From Isoetes taiwanensis (Eukaryota > Streptophyta > Lycopodiopsida > Isoetales > Isoetaceae), in contig JAJEKV010000018.1 of NCBI GenBank assembly GCA_021234155.1, forward strand, positions 19,947,252 through 20,011,251: a stretch of DNA of 64,000 nt, written 5' to 3'. Positions 1 through 12,099 of this stretch are shown here, piece by piece. A program made the translations under genes and the position numbers. Positions within the stretch are counted from its first letter, which is position 1. The number at the start of each line of letters is the position of its first letter. A model generated the notes under the pieces. It did no database searches. It saw only the letters and a program-made list of their open reading frames with translations, and was not told the origin of the DNA.

Positions 1-391
1 CAGGACAACCAAAGTCAATAAACAAAGTATTCAAAATAGTAGCCAACAAACATGGCACGACAGCGATTAGTAATTAAAGGCTTTTGAGCTATTTAATGTA
101 TCAAATATTTGCTGATGATTTGTCACCCAGTAACAGGAATGATTGCATGCTGAAGGTCTTTAAGATCCTTTCTTGAAAAGGCTTGCAGAGCTCCTTTTGT
201 CAAGTCCATCCTTCTGGATAAAGGCCAGATAGTTGATTGTTCTATAAATTGAAAAGAAATCTACAAAAGTCTATGGAAGACGCATAGGGTCTATGAGACC
301 AAGAACATACAGACTTAAGGATCTGCAAAGAGGGAGAAAGCCCCAAGACACTAAAATGGAGTAATACTCATCGAAAATCAATAAGGGATTC

Positions 392-592
392 CTAGGAAGA
401 TGATCCAATAGCCATCCTAGCTCCGCCAAGGACTGATTCGATATTCGCATTTGGCTGTTTTTGAATCCTATCTCGTCTTTTCTTCTTCTTCTGAAAGGAA
501 TTCTTATGCTTCTGTTTGCTGCTCATCCTAGGTGTCACTAATGTGACTCCTTTAATATCATGAGTTCTTTTTTGTCGTGAGCTGTCCATCAT
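392..592 (-). CDS. Short lysine/arginine-rich open frame, possible last exon
   Basis: This 66-codon minus-strand frame encodes a strongly basic stretch (FQKKKKRRDRIQKQ) followed by a short tail ending in GSSS and a stop. It lies just downstream of the exon-like frame at 792-1051 on the same strand, so it could be the 3' exon of the same unrecognised gene. The basic segment resembles a nuclear localisation signal. There is no conserved domain, and the composition alone could arise by chance. Confidence 0.2.
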   Translation of the reverse strand: MMDSSRQKRTHDIKGVTLVTPRMSSKQKHKNSFQKKKKRRDRIQKQPNANIESVLGGARMAIGSSS

Positions 593-791
593 TCAAATCT
601 GTTGTGCCTCATCATCCACAAGAAAGAATGACAAAATGGGCAGGTCAGGTAAAGATGATATGCTTTTCCGACTTCACCATGTTCAAATTGCATAAGGTGC
701 GTTCCTATCATCCCGGCTAAGATGTTTAGCACGCCCCAGCCCAATTTCCAACTGATAACAAGACACCTTGAACTGTCCCATAGAGAATCTC

Positions 792-1051
792 ACCTTATTT
801 GAAAGGTCAGTCTCAAGATAACCTGGTCTACTATAAAAGCATCAACTGAAACCTGTAGAAAGTTCTCCTTATAAAATTTCCTTTTACGTGACAACTCTGT
901 AGAAGGATTTAGCCAAGTGTTTGATACATAAAGGTGACGTATAAGCTGGTTCACCTGCTGCCCTGTCAGTTTTGGATTGGTCACTGCCCAATTATAATGG
1001 AATGGAGGAGAGAGATCTTGCGCAGAACCATAGTTCTGTTTGCGCCACATC
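792..1051 (-). CDS. Exon-like open frame, gene not recognised
   Basis: On the minus strand an open frame of about 86 codons is preceded by a good acceptor (CCTTTAG before ATGTGGCGC) and followed by a donor-like AAG/GTGAGA. The peptide contains NPKLTGQQVNQLIRHLYV and a basic patch SRKRKFYKENF, and has no motif I can name. A second short frame further downstream on the minus strand (about 690-765) starts after TTATCAG, reads LEIGLGRAKHLSRDD and soon stops. These could be internal exons of a gene continuing past the left edge, or chance. It is not part of the neighbouring MIC60 gene as far as I can see. Confidence 0.3.
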
Positions 1052-1654
1052 TAAAGGATCAGATGTGTGTGTTTTCTGTAGAAAACAAATTCCTGGTATG
1101 TTTCCACACGCCTTTCTCGTCGACTCCTCTGTTGTCATTTGATGCCGAGAAGACTTGCAAAGCGATCAGATGCTGCAAAATGGCAATTTACGTTGGATAA
1201 AAGCCGCCCAAATGATGATTCCAACCTGTTATTGGAACTTTTGGAGCTGTGGAACAGTTCAACCTGTTCATGGAAGCCCTTTTCCATTTTTTGACCTAAC
1301 TTGACCTCTGACTAAAACAGATCATTTTTAGTTTGCGACTTTGTAGGTATGCAAAAGCTAACCATTCCTGGTCCTGAAGGTTCGCTGCAACGTGGTTGGT
1401 TTCCATAAAGGACAATAAAACCATCCATGTATTTATAAAAGAAGAGAAAATGTCCTTCAAAATCCATCACTTCTTAAGTACTCGTCCACATTCTGTATGG
1501 TCTTGGAGTTCAAGCCCTTCATGAGGGCATGCAAGTGCAATTCATCCTTCCTCCTCACATCATGTTCCTCCTTGTATCTATCAAGTTGTCTTCTTATTGC
1601 TTCTTCATCTGCTTCTTTCACTTCTCCGTATCAACAGCTTTGGATTTACATACA

Positions 1655-2105
1655 GATGGAAGTTTGTGCCTAGTTAATTATGAGTACTGCTCTGTGCCAT
1701 GTCTTTGGCATGTGAGGAGATCCAGAACTGCCCCAAGGTAATCCTTAGGTAATGTCAGAATGTTCTAATATTGATAGAAAAGAGAAGCCAAAGGGGTGGA
1801 AGCAAAAACAGTTCAATTCCAACTCTAACCATCTAGAGCTCCAGAGAAAATTGTGAAAGCAGCAATATGGCCATCTCTACCCCAGTGATGGAAGTTTCTG
1901 CCTAGTTAGATATGAGTACTGCTCTGTAACATGCCTTTGGCAGAACTTCCCCAAGGTAATTTTTAGGTAATGTCAGAATGTTCTAATATTGATAGGAAAG
2001 AGAAGCCAAAAGGACGGAAGCATAAACAGTTCAATTCCAACTCTAAGCATCTAGAACTCCAGAGAAGATTGTGAAAGCAGCAATACGGCCATTTCCACCC
2101 TAGTG
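1655..2105. repeat. Two-copy direct tandem repeat, unit about 230 bp
   Basis: The block starting GATGGAAGTTTGTGCCTAGT at 1655 is repeated at 1887 (GATGGAAGTTTCTGCCTAGT) with scattered substitutions and a small deletion after TTTGGCA. Both copies run through AATGTCAGAATGTTCTAATA and CCAGAGAA to CCACCC or TACCCC near 1880 and 2100. Divergence between the copies shows that this is not an assembly echo. No coding frame spans it. Confidence 0.85.
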
Positions 2106-2954
2106 GATTGTTATGGCTGTGCCGGGGGTGTCCCCAAATACCCTGCAGTCCTTTAAGTTAGAAGGCACCAGTCATATGACAGGTGAGGAGAGTGCAGTTT
2201 CCACACTACAACTATAATAGGAGACGTGTGAAGATAATTGTCAGGGCAATGGCAATGCTTAATTCACACCGCTGAAAGAAAACAAGGATTTCTCCCGGAT
2301 CTGCAAAAGAATATACTCTCAGATTATGAAACACATACCAGTTTATCAAAATCCTTAAAAAAAGAGAAACATAATGCTAGTCTTTGCTGGCATAAAAATG
2401 CATCTCGTTTATGTGGATGATGCAGTCCTGATATCCTCCTCCTGACGTAACTTCAGACACACCCTTTGGCACCAGAGGCCTTTTGCAAAGGGACAAAATG
2501 TACAATCTTCATCTGAATCAGTTTCTTTCCAAGGACACCCGGTAGAAATTATCTCACAAGATGTGTTTCCAATATCCTTCTTTGAAGCCTTGGATTGGAA
2601 TCCTTTTAATGATGAACTTGCCAAGTCAGAAATGCATATCGGCATGTGGATCCAACTGTTTAACAATCCTGGAAACTCAGTAGGTTCCTCCTCACCTTTA
2701 TGAAAGTTGCCAAAGTCTTGTAGTCAGATATGACAATTGCAATAGCATCGGTGAAACTTCATCTGGCGGGCAACAGAACCAAGCCCTTTGCTCAGATAAT
2801 AATTTATTTTGGTCTGACGTTTATAAATATATGATATTGAGTCATCATTGACTTCTGCTAGAGTTTCCCACGCCCAATGAAATGAATCTATAACTATCAT
2901 ATAATAATCTCTACCAAGGTAGACCGTGACACTAGTTTAGGGTAATCCAATCAA

Positions 2955-3260
2955 ATGCTTCAATCAGATTAGCTATGTTTTAAATTCTTGTGTTCCTTTA
3001 CACTTGATTCATATCAGTAGTCATACTAGTGCATTGACTCATAAAGCAAAGGAAAACTTATTACTCAAGGAGGTACCTTTTCCAGATGATCAGCCCGCTC
3101 CGCATACATTACCATTGTAGCTTGAAGATCCTTAAGCTGTTGTCTATGCTTTTCCTGCATCACTTACCTTGTTTAACTTTACATCTTAATGGCTCATTTA
3201 AAGCAAGAAATATCTACTATCCATGATTTTTCTCACATGACTATTTATAATTTAGAAAAA
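2955..3260. repeat. Segment duplicated at 8327-8627 (copy A, contains MIC60 exon)
   Basis: This 300-bp stretch holds the 78-bp MIC60 exon with both flanking intron portions. Nearly the same sequence recurs at 8327-8627 in the same orientation, including GCTATGTTTTAAATTCTTGT and TGACTATTTATAATTT. This copy keeps a usable acceptor (GATGCAG) and donor (AAG/GTACCT), so it is taken as the functional copy. Confidence 0.85.
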
Positions 3261-6200
3261 AAAAACAGAAACATAATCAAGCACCTCCATGAATGTTTAG
3301 AAAAGCCACACGACTTTAACTGCAAATCATTTTTTTTTTTAGAAAAAGGATATATTTTAGACCCATAAAGTGGGTCAGCTCTGGACCTCATCCTACCAGC
3401 TTGAGATTCAAGCTGGTTGTGCAGTTAGACCTAAGGTCGACTGCTTGAAGAGGATCTGCAGACCCCCATTTGAACATAATTGAGTTGAAAACATTTTAAT
3501 TTTACATGCCCAGTATACTACAAAATGTGGGGTAGATTGCATTGCCTCTTCCAAGATCCTACCTCCCTTCTCAAACTCATTAGATATGAGGACCAGTGCC
3601 TCTTCCAAGACCCTGCTTTCTTTCTCAAACTCATTAGATATGAGGACCAGTAGTGTCTAGCTCTATTCCTTCATCAAATTCATAATTGAAATATGTTGAA
3701 GGAACATGATGGGGAAGGACTGGACAGAAATGACCCTAGGCAAAGACAGGTTTCTTTCTCATTGAAAAGGTGATAACAGAAGTCACATCCTCTTCCTGGT
3801 ACATCTAACTCTATCCCGAAACAGGTCGCATGAAAGTTTCGACCATGAAAGTTTCGAGAAAGATAGAAGGGCAGTGAACGAAAGACATGAACAATCCTTC
3901 AAAAGAGAGAGAGCAGCTAGAAAGAAGACTAAAGTTTCATAACTTTCAATGCTTCAGTAACACATATCTACAAGGCACCCTGTAATAATTTATTTCATAG
4001 GCCAAGCGGTGTTCTGCTGTGACAATTGGTTTCATAGGCCCAAGCAGTCTTCTGTAGGCGTTAGTATAATTTTCTTCCTTCCAATAAAGAAAAACTTATT
4101 TAGAAAACGCTGACCAGACCTCAATAAACGGAATAAAACAAAGGCTGATCTTTTTTGCAGTACTCCTCATCTCTCCTTCTCCGATACCCCCATCTCTGTC
4201 TTAACCTAACAGTTCAAATTCAAATGGCCGGTCCAATTTTAATGGCCAAGAATTGAGCCAATGCCTCATCCAACTTTGGGACGGAGCAATAGTGCAAATT
4301 CCCTTTTAATGTTGCAATATTGGCATTCCGAATCACGTGGATAAGAGTTGTTTCATAGGTTGAACCGAATTACCTCAATTGTGCGAAAGTGCTCCTCAAA
4401 AGCAAGTTTGTCACTTTCTGCTTGCCTTTGTTCAGCTGCATGAATCGCAGCAACATGGTCAACAGCATATTGGAACTTGGTAAGCTTGTTGGCACCCATA
4501 TCTTTCAAATTTTCCTGATTTTCCTAATTTCCAACCAAACTCATTATGTAGAAGTAGAAAATTGATGAAACTAATTAATACAGGTCTTTCAAATGATTCA
4601 CCTCACTGTCAAAGCCATGTACGCTATTTTTCTCTCTTTCGTGGTAGCTTTTGACATTAGCATCATGGCTTCTTTGAAGAAGATATAAATCAGATAAACT
4701 AGGCCTCCCAGAAAGCCCGTGATCGATAGTTTCAACATGTTGGTTATCCTACTTCAGGTAGCAGCAGAAAAAATGTAAATTGTACCAGAAGCAGAATTTA
4801 AAAGACTTGTTTTCAGATGATAAGGACATGATGCACTCATTTTAGCAATGCGCTTATTGAAACCGTAACAGGAAAATATAGAGTATAAGTGGCTTCAAAA
4901 TTTACAAAAAAAAAATTATCTTCACTAAAATAAGAAACTAAGATGAATACCGATTTCAAATCTGGCGTTTCTGATCTGCTGATAACTTCTTCAATTTTCT
5001 GTCCTAAAGTGGTGGGCTCTTCAACTTTTTGTTGTGGTTCACTGGAGTCTTCTTCTACACTCATGCCCATAACATTGCCACTGGCAGCATCCTCCTTGGA
5101 CCCATCTTCTGCAGCTCCAGCTCCATTTTCTGAGACCATAACTGACTCATCTGGAAAAACCTTCCTATCTGATTCTGTACTCTCTGGCTGAACATTTATT
5201 CCGTCAGCAGATGCATGATTAAGCTTCTCAGACTGATATTCTTTAGATTCAATATTTCCTTCATAAACAGCTCTAGGCTTGCTCTCAGATGAGATGCCAA
5301 TATCTCTATCCTGGTTGTTCAAGAAACCTGGGCTTGTGTGATGTACTGTTGCAGTTACATTTTGTGAAAGTTTGTAGAATGCAATTCCCAAAGACACTGC
5401 TGCTATACCACCACCTATAGCAAGGAGTTTCTTCCGACCATCTGTTGGAACTGAAACCTTTTGATCTTTAGGGAGTTCCGAGGGCCCAGACGGCAAAGAC
5501 TTCGATGCTGGAGGTTCTGAAGCTTTCACAGTGGTGCCACTTGGAGTCTGTGTTGTAGGTGGCTTTGACTGTCTGTCTCGATAACCAGTAGAGTAATATT
5601 TTGCACCTGCTAGTGCATTGCCCTGAAATAGAGCAAGCATATTATTAGCTTTTGTTCGCCTCATAACAACAAATTTCTAACAGAAATGTCCTAGCACAGA
5701 CACAAGAAATAGCACATTCATAGCCTCCATACCAAAAATCAGAAGTTCATATAGCAATTTGGTGATACCGAAACTGAGTACGGAGTGAGACCTATAAGAC
5801 CTATTAATGATGACAGACTCGTAATTGAGGATCTAATTTCAGTGCTTCCACGTAACTATGAGAATGAAATGCAAGACATCTAAGGCTGTTATCAATATCA
5901 ATCATTTGTCAATGACTTCATATGCAGTTGAGAAAGTTGAAGTTAGAAAAGGAAGGGGCAATGGTTGAGAGCTCAAAAACTTTCAGATTATATAATGTTT
6001 GGATCCGTAATGCCATTTAGTACAAAACTAATACACTATTGTCCAAATTTTAATGTTTGTGATTTAGTACAAAACTAACAAAGGAGAGATCCTTTATCAA
6101 GCGTGATAAGAAAGTGTGTAATTGAAAGATTTCAATGTGAAGCTTTGTAAAGAATAGCCATTCATGTTCAGGCCATGGCCTCAAAGATCTCACCACCTAA

Positions 6201-6708
6201 AGGAAGCGAAGAACTTCTACATAGATGCACATAACTTTCATGAGGACACTTGGATCTGCAAATGGGGTATCATTGTCCAGGTGAGCGTGGTCGAAGAGCA
6301 TTCCAATAAATGCCTAACACTGCTTATGATATCATTTGCTTGTTGTTTAGCTTCGTAACATATTTAAAGCTGCCCAATTGTTTGTACTCGCATAAAAGCA
6401 ATTCATATTGAAAGTTATTATTAGAGTTTGTACATGAACTAAAGTCCCTCGTTGCATAGAGATAAGTTTGAAAAAGTTTAGTTTTGCTGTATACCTGGTT
6501 AAAAAGATTCTTGGTTCTTCGCACAAGCAGCGTGGATTGAAGAGCGTCTGTTAATTCGAGTCTTACATTAGACAACCCCCAGAACAAGGACAACAGATAC
6601 GATCACACTATTGGCGAATGAAATACCTGGAGATGGCAATGCAGTACCCGCGATGTCACTAGAAAGAGCGCGCCGCAACTGGGAACGTAGGCGTCTGCTG
6701 ACTGCCAT
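3077..6708 (-). CDS. MIC60: MIC60/mitofilin-like MICOS subunit, N-terminal exons (partial)
   Basis: MIC60 is the inner-membrane core of the MICOS complex that shapes cristae junctions. Six exons fit in phase: 6627-6708 (start MAVSRRLRSQLRR, an Arg-rich presequence), 6495-6547, 4951-5622, 4602-4748, 4374-4523 and 3077-3154. All have GT donors and AG acceptors. The large exon has a Pro/Ser-rich linker, the hydrophobic segment KLLAIGGGIAAVSLGIAFY (the single membrane anchor expected for the family) and a long acidic region. The last two exons look helical: one carries AVDHVAAIHAAEQRQAESDK, the other KHRQQLKDLQATMVMYAER. The C-terminal mitofilin domain is not found between 3077 and position 1, so the gene either continues past the left edge or is truncated. 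Family assignment rests on architecture and remembered similarity to plant mitofilins. The 53-bp second exon is the least certain. Confidence 0.72.
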
Positions 6709-6709
6709 G

Positions 6710-8320
6710 GATACTGAATGAATGTAGGTGAAGTCTCATATGTATATAGACATAAGCTTCTTTTTATTTCTTGCTAGTTGAATCCAATTCAATTCTTTTG
6801 TTTGCCCCAAAGTGGCAAAACCTTGGTGGTTTGTGAATATTCCCTGATTCTAGGTCATTTAGGGTACACAATATTGATTTTTTTTATTTTTGTTTCGTGT
6901 ATTGTTTGCTTTTGACCATTGGGTTGACATGTTGGTAGATCGCGGACATGCATTAGCAGGTCATTACGCCACAATGTTTCTGAACTATTGGATTCTTTTT
7001 TTTCTTTCTAATTCATGTATTGTTTGCTTTTGACCTGTTGCGACCATTGAGCTGACCTATTGGTCACTCACAGACATGCATTAGCAAGTCATCACGTTGT
7101 AGCATGGAGGTCGTTTGAGTAATGGAAGAATTTGGGAGCATTCATCTCAGTATCTGCCTACGTTGCTCGTCCAAAAATCATCTGGCTTCTCATGGGCCTT
7201 TGTCTAATATTTTTTGCTCTACCAAACCTGCATTAGTCTAACATCTGCATCTCAAAGAGATCTGCACTACTCTAGCAGCTGCATCTCAGGGGGATTGTTG
7301 TCTAATACCTTGACAAAAAAAATTTATGTCTCAACTCAGTGATAATATCACATTTAACTTAACGTGGTGGTTATGGGGCTTGGTTTTTAGTTCTTAGTTT
7401 TTAATTTTTTCAAAAGCGGTGAACTTTGCTCCCTTAGTATTTTAGCTGGAGTTTGCTCTAGAGGAATTTTAGGAATAGAATAGAATAGAATAGTTTTTTT
7501 AACGTCCACGGAGACCAATAGGTCATGGGACCCATACAATGGGCTAGTACAATGGGCTAGGAGAACGTCAATGATGGGGAAGTAAACAGTTTGATTTTTG
7601 CTTTATCGCTTTCTTTGTTCTACTTTTGTACCTAATTTGCCTTTGAGTATGCCATATGCTTGTATGTTACTATAATATGCCATTGAGCATGCCAAATGCT
7701 TCTATCATACTATAACATCTTATAATAATGCTGGTCACATTTTAGAAAGCATGTAACAATATGGCATGTGAGGTATATCAATGGTTGGATCCTTGAAAAG
7801 GGATTTCAGTCTGACAATTTCATTTGATGCTTATGCAAAATAATAAAGCTTAGAGGAAGCATGCAAGCTTTTCTACAAATTGTTGAATTAAGATTGTGTC
7901 AAGGAACTAATACTACATATTCTCAGCATGATTTAAGCGAGATTGCTATAAGTTTGAGTTTGCTACAGGTTCTTCATGACATGCAACATAAGGGTGTGAA
8001 CTGTTTATAAATTTCAATCTAGCTTTACGTAGCTTGAATTTCGGGTGGAATGTTTAGTAGATGTTGCATTCAATATTTCTAGACATTTACTCAGCATTCT
8101 GCCCAAATGATGTAATGTAAGTGGTTTTCACGTAACAAAAATGTCACTTTAGGTGACAGTCTCATATGTCAACGCGTGCCGGCAGTGTTTCCACACGAGC
8201 ATATCACCTACGTGAATGCAAGCTAGGAGCAATATTGTGGGTAAAAATCTGGTATAGTGGACATAACTCCAAGGTTGCCATCCATGAATGATAATGTTAA
8301 GCATACTTGCTCATGAACTG
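6710..8320. other. Intergenic, no gene seen; contains a retroposon tail
   Basis: The stretch upstream of MIC60 is AT-rich with no convincing frame. The words TTGTTTGCTTTTGACC and GACATGCATTAGCA recur at 6903-6959 and 7020-7087, a diverged direct repeat. The retroposon-like tail at 7464-7562 is listed separately. Confidence 0.5.
7464..7562 (-). mobile_element. Retroposon (LINE/SINE-type) 3' tail with ATTCT repeats
   Basis: Plus-strand GAATAGAATAGAATAG is followed by GTCCACGGAGACC and GGGACCCATAC. Read on the minus strand this is a unique sequence ending in an (ATTCT)n tail. The same arrangement occurs at 58946-59020 (GAATAGAATAGAATA, TTTTATTGTCCACGGGAGACC, GGGACCC), so it is a dispersed family. 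The short-repeat tail suggests a non-LTR retroposon 3' end. The 5' part is not identifiable. Confidence 0.5.
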
Positions 8321-8326
8321 CAAATG

Positions 8327-8627
8327 TTTCAATCTGATTAGCTATGTTTTAAATTCTTGTGCTCCTTTACACTTGATTCATATCAGTAATCATACTAGTG
8401 CATTGACTCATAAAGCAAAGGAAAACTATAATCAAGGAGGTACCTTTTTCAGATGATCAGCTCGCTTCGCATACATTAATTACCATTATAGCTTGAAGCT
8501 CCTTGTCTATGCTTTTCATGCATCACACATCTCATTTAACTTCACATCTTAATGGCTCGTTTAAAGCAAGAAATATATACTATCCATGATAACTCTCACA
8601 CGTGACTATTTATAATTTTAGAAAAAG
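8327..8627 (-). pseudogene. Decayed duplicate of a MIC60 exon
   Basis: This copy of 2955-3260 lies upstream of the MIC60 start, so it is outside the gene. The exon core is damaged. The acceptor GCAG reads GCAT, a deletion fuses CAACAGCTTAAGG into CAAGG, and four bases are inserted near the ATGGTAATTAATG site. It cannot be spliced or read in frame. No other MIC60 exon is present beside it. Confidence 0.8.
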
Positions 8628-9565
8628 GTGCCAAAGCACTATGGATTGCCCCAATAATGTCATTGGGAAAGGCATAGGCAGAGGTCGGAAATAGAACAAT
8701 TTAATATTAGTGAAAGTGCTGCATAACTAAAGGACAAAATATTTTGTATCTCGTATTACGTTGGCAAATGCTTTTTTTTCAGAATTTTGATTGAAGAAAA
8801 AAGTTTTTAATCAAAAAAGTTATTTTTTTTATGGACCATTGGGTTTAAGGACCTTATTTAAGGGCCACTCAAATATCTAGGGTCAATAAGATATTATTAT
8901 GGCATCAAGCTTATAATAGAAAAAGATGGACCATTTAAATATAAAGGAGGAACCTTTATATAAAGGTGGACATTGAAGCTAATCCTAACATATATAATGC
9001 AGTCTTATTTTTTGTTTGAGATAATAATATTTCTTTGAGCAGCTCTCTTAGTGACACCTGGAGATGGAGATGGAAAACCATGACGTCAATTTTTGGCCTT
9101 CCCCTTTTTTCTTTCTTGCTCTTCAAGCACGGCTCAACCAGCCGCCGGATCCCTGTGCCACTTCTCTGTGCCTTGCCAGAAAAGGAACAGAGACATCGGA
9201 TGCAGTTCGGCGTGTTTGGATGTATTTTTGGAAGTGACTGAACCCAAGTTAATCTTGCCGCCATGCCTTTCTGTATCGCTATGGCTATGGTTTATGCTTT
9301 GCTGGAGCTAGGCTTTCATGCTTTTTGCACATCGGCAAATAAGGGTTTTGGCATGATCTCTGTTTCTTTGCTATGTTTTTCTTCTACAATTTTTCTAAAT
9401 CGTGAAGTGCAGCAGATCTTTGCCATAGCCAGATTTGTTGAAGGCTCTTTAGATTTGACAAACGAATTAGATATTTTGTGCAAATCCGCTGCCATAGCCA
9501 TACAATGTGGTGATTGCGAAACATCCATTGTGAAGGGGACTTGCTGTGAAAGGGGGTTGCTGTGT

Positions 9566-11033
9566 GTGGACAGCATGGTTAGAAGTTAGGAGTTAGGAGT
9601 TAGCTAACGCCTAACGTATAATAACGTCTAACTAGCTATTCTCAAACATACTAACGCCGTTAGTTTCGCCACAAAAAAAAAAATTCAGATTTTGGAAATT
9701 TAATATATCATCTGGACTAATTTCGACACGTAGATTACGAATTTGTAATAAAAAGAACAAAAATCATACTCTGTCTTATGCCAATCACAAGTTGCATTGT
9801 TAACATAAACCTGTCACAGTTGCAATTTGGAACAAGAAGCGCATCATACATCACATTTAGCTTCGCTTCTTCCCAATCCGTTCGGACCTACAAAGAACCA
9901 GCAAGAGCTAGGCAAGATCCCAAAATTATAACTATAAACATTTTAAGAAGCATCACGAATTGCAAGCTTCCTTACTGCTCGTGTGGTTTTTCTATCCGAG
10001 CATGAAGCTCTCTACTTTTATCATCAAAATGAAAACATCTCAACTGGTATTGGTTTTAGAATGCTGTCTTGGTAAATGATTCTTGAACGTACAAAGGATT
10101 GGTTTTTGCTACAAAGAAGATATTATGGCTAAGATTGAGGTTAAATGGAGTCTAAACTCTGTTAAGCCAAGGCACAAACATCTGAACATTCTTTCCATTC
10201 TGGCTGCCTGCTAACCTGCAAATACAGCAGAGCAGAGCAACTTGATCTGTGGTTCTTAATGCCATTCTGTTCAAAATAATTTTGGTGCGTAACAAGTTGA
10301 AAGTGGAGAAAGGAAAACAGAGCAAGGCCAGATGTGAGTAGTGGAACTGAAAATAAGATCAATGCATAGCCATAGTGATTGTCCATGCAAAAAAAGGAGG
10401 GATAGAGATCTGCTGAGTTTGAAATGTGTAGCAGACTTAATATATATAAAATGGAAACAATCATGTGTAAGCTTACAGAGTCGTGTTGGGCTTCGTTCTG
10501 CTTTCTGCTATCTAGACATAGAATAGACATAGAATAAGTAAATTAAGAAAAAGCCATGGCCTTCATGAGAATGACAGAAAACAGGGGACTGGTTCCTCCG
10601 GGCATTCAAGCTGTAAGAATGCAACAGGAACAGGAAATGGAAATGCCACAAAACATGAAATGCAAGGAAATGCAGTACCGGAAATGCAAGGAAATGCAAG
10701 GAAACCCCCTTACCTCTGAGATGGTACTGATCTGCTCACTGCTCAGCTCGAATCACGCAAGAATAGCAGCTCCAAAAACACTGAACTTTCCAACAGAGAG
10801 TGCCATTGCATTCAGCGATTTTTCGGCTGCATCCACCCCTCTGGCCGCCAAAACAACAACAGCATTGGATTCGGGAGGGAAAACCAAACACAGAGGTTTT
10901 TTTTTTTTCCAAAAATGCCAACCTGTAATTTTTGGGTGAAACTAACTACGTTAGTTTGGGGTTATAAGTTAGTAAGGTATTTCGCGTTAGCCATGGAAGG
11001 GCTAACGCGTTATGTTCTAACCATGGTGGACAG
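9566..11033. mobile_element. Non-autonomous hAT-like DNA transposon with 8-bp target duplications
   Basis: The element at 9574-11025 begins CATGGTTAGAAG and ends with the inverted form CTTAACC-like TTCTAACCATG, giving 11-bp terminal inverted repeats. Identical flanks GTGGACAG lie at 9566-9573 and 11026-11033, an 8-bp target-site duplication as expected for hAT elements. Both ends carry subterminal GTTAG/CTAAC clusters (for example GGAGTTAGCTAACGCC and GCGTTAGCC). No transposase frame is visible inside, so it would depend on a partner element. Confidence 0.8.
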
Positions 11034-12095
11034 CTTGCGATGAGATGCAATGAGGTTTTCTTAGGGCATCGAAAATTCAAGAAGAGCAAGCAATCAAGGA
11101 TGCTACAGCTGTGAGCTTTATTTTGGCAAAAGCTTCTTCAATCGGTCTGGAGTATCAAACCCTTGAACGAGGCTGCATAATGGTCCTACCGAGGGGCTAC
11201 ATAATGAGTTCTGCCGAGGTCGCGGAGATGTGAGCACGACACATTTCGGGCCTTGATGGATTTAGAACACCATTTACGCTCGCAACCGGTTGAACATCAA
11301 ACTCCGAAAAATTTTTGAGAGTGCGAGTAACGAGCAGTGGCCATCGCGCAAGGTGCGGTATTGCTTTTTGTTGTTTTCAAGGATGTATTTATCGCAAACG
11401 AGCCTTGCAAGATGCAAAAGTGCAATCAAAATGTCAAAGGACAGGTCTTTCAATGGTTGAAATCATTTCGCTATGGGTTCTTTGGCAAGTTGAAAGGGCA
11501 CCCCAAATTACCCAAGATATTTATTGGCATCACTTAGGCGGGGAGCACCTTGGGAAGGCAACTTAGGACGGTAGCGCGTTAATGTGTTGCTACGCTTTTA
11601 TATACGGTTTGTAGCTCTCCTCTAGCGACCATAAGCTGCGATTGCATAATGCAAGTCGCGATATCAATGAGGAAGCGGTGGATCACATCCGACTTTGGCT
11701 AGCATGGATCACGGGCCTCTAATTGGGTTTCGACTTTCATGTTTCAATTTCTACCCAACTTCTGATATTTTTTTTAGCATGTATGTGATTATCCCAAAGA
11801 GCACTCATCTCTATCAAGATTTGGTCACACATAAGCGTATCGGTGAACAACAAGCGGTTCTTGTGAAAACCTGTTTTGCTTTTTTCTTATAATGCTCAAG
11901 GCATTGGTAGAAACCACATTGGAAGCGACACTCTTGCACTTTGGAAGTGCTATATAGAAAGCATGCCTTTGTAAAAGTATAAAGCATCTTATGAGCATAA
12001 ATTTCCTCACTAACTCTTGCTTATCGACTCTTGCTTTTCTAATTACAAGTTCACCGCTAGGCATTCATTTGATCTCCTTGCACCAATTCTTTGGA
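11034..12095. other. No recognisable gene
   Basis: Between the hAT-like element and the PPR relic there are only short frames without known motifs. Part of this may be the fully decayed 5' portion of the PPR gene. Confidence 0.4.
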
Positions 12096-12099
12096 CCAA

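Noticed and set aside
9290-9590. Open frames on both strands just left of the hAT-like element
   Set aside because: They have no motifs and no splice signals, and overlap each other on opposite strands.
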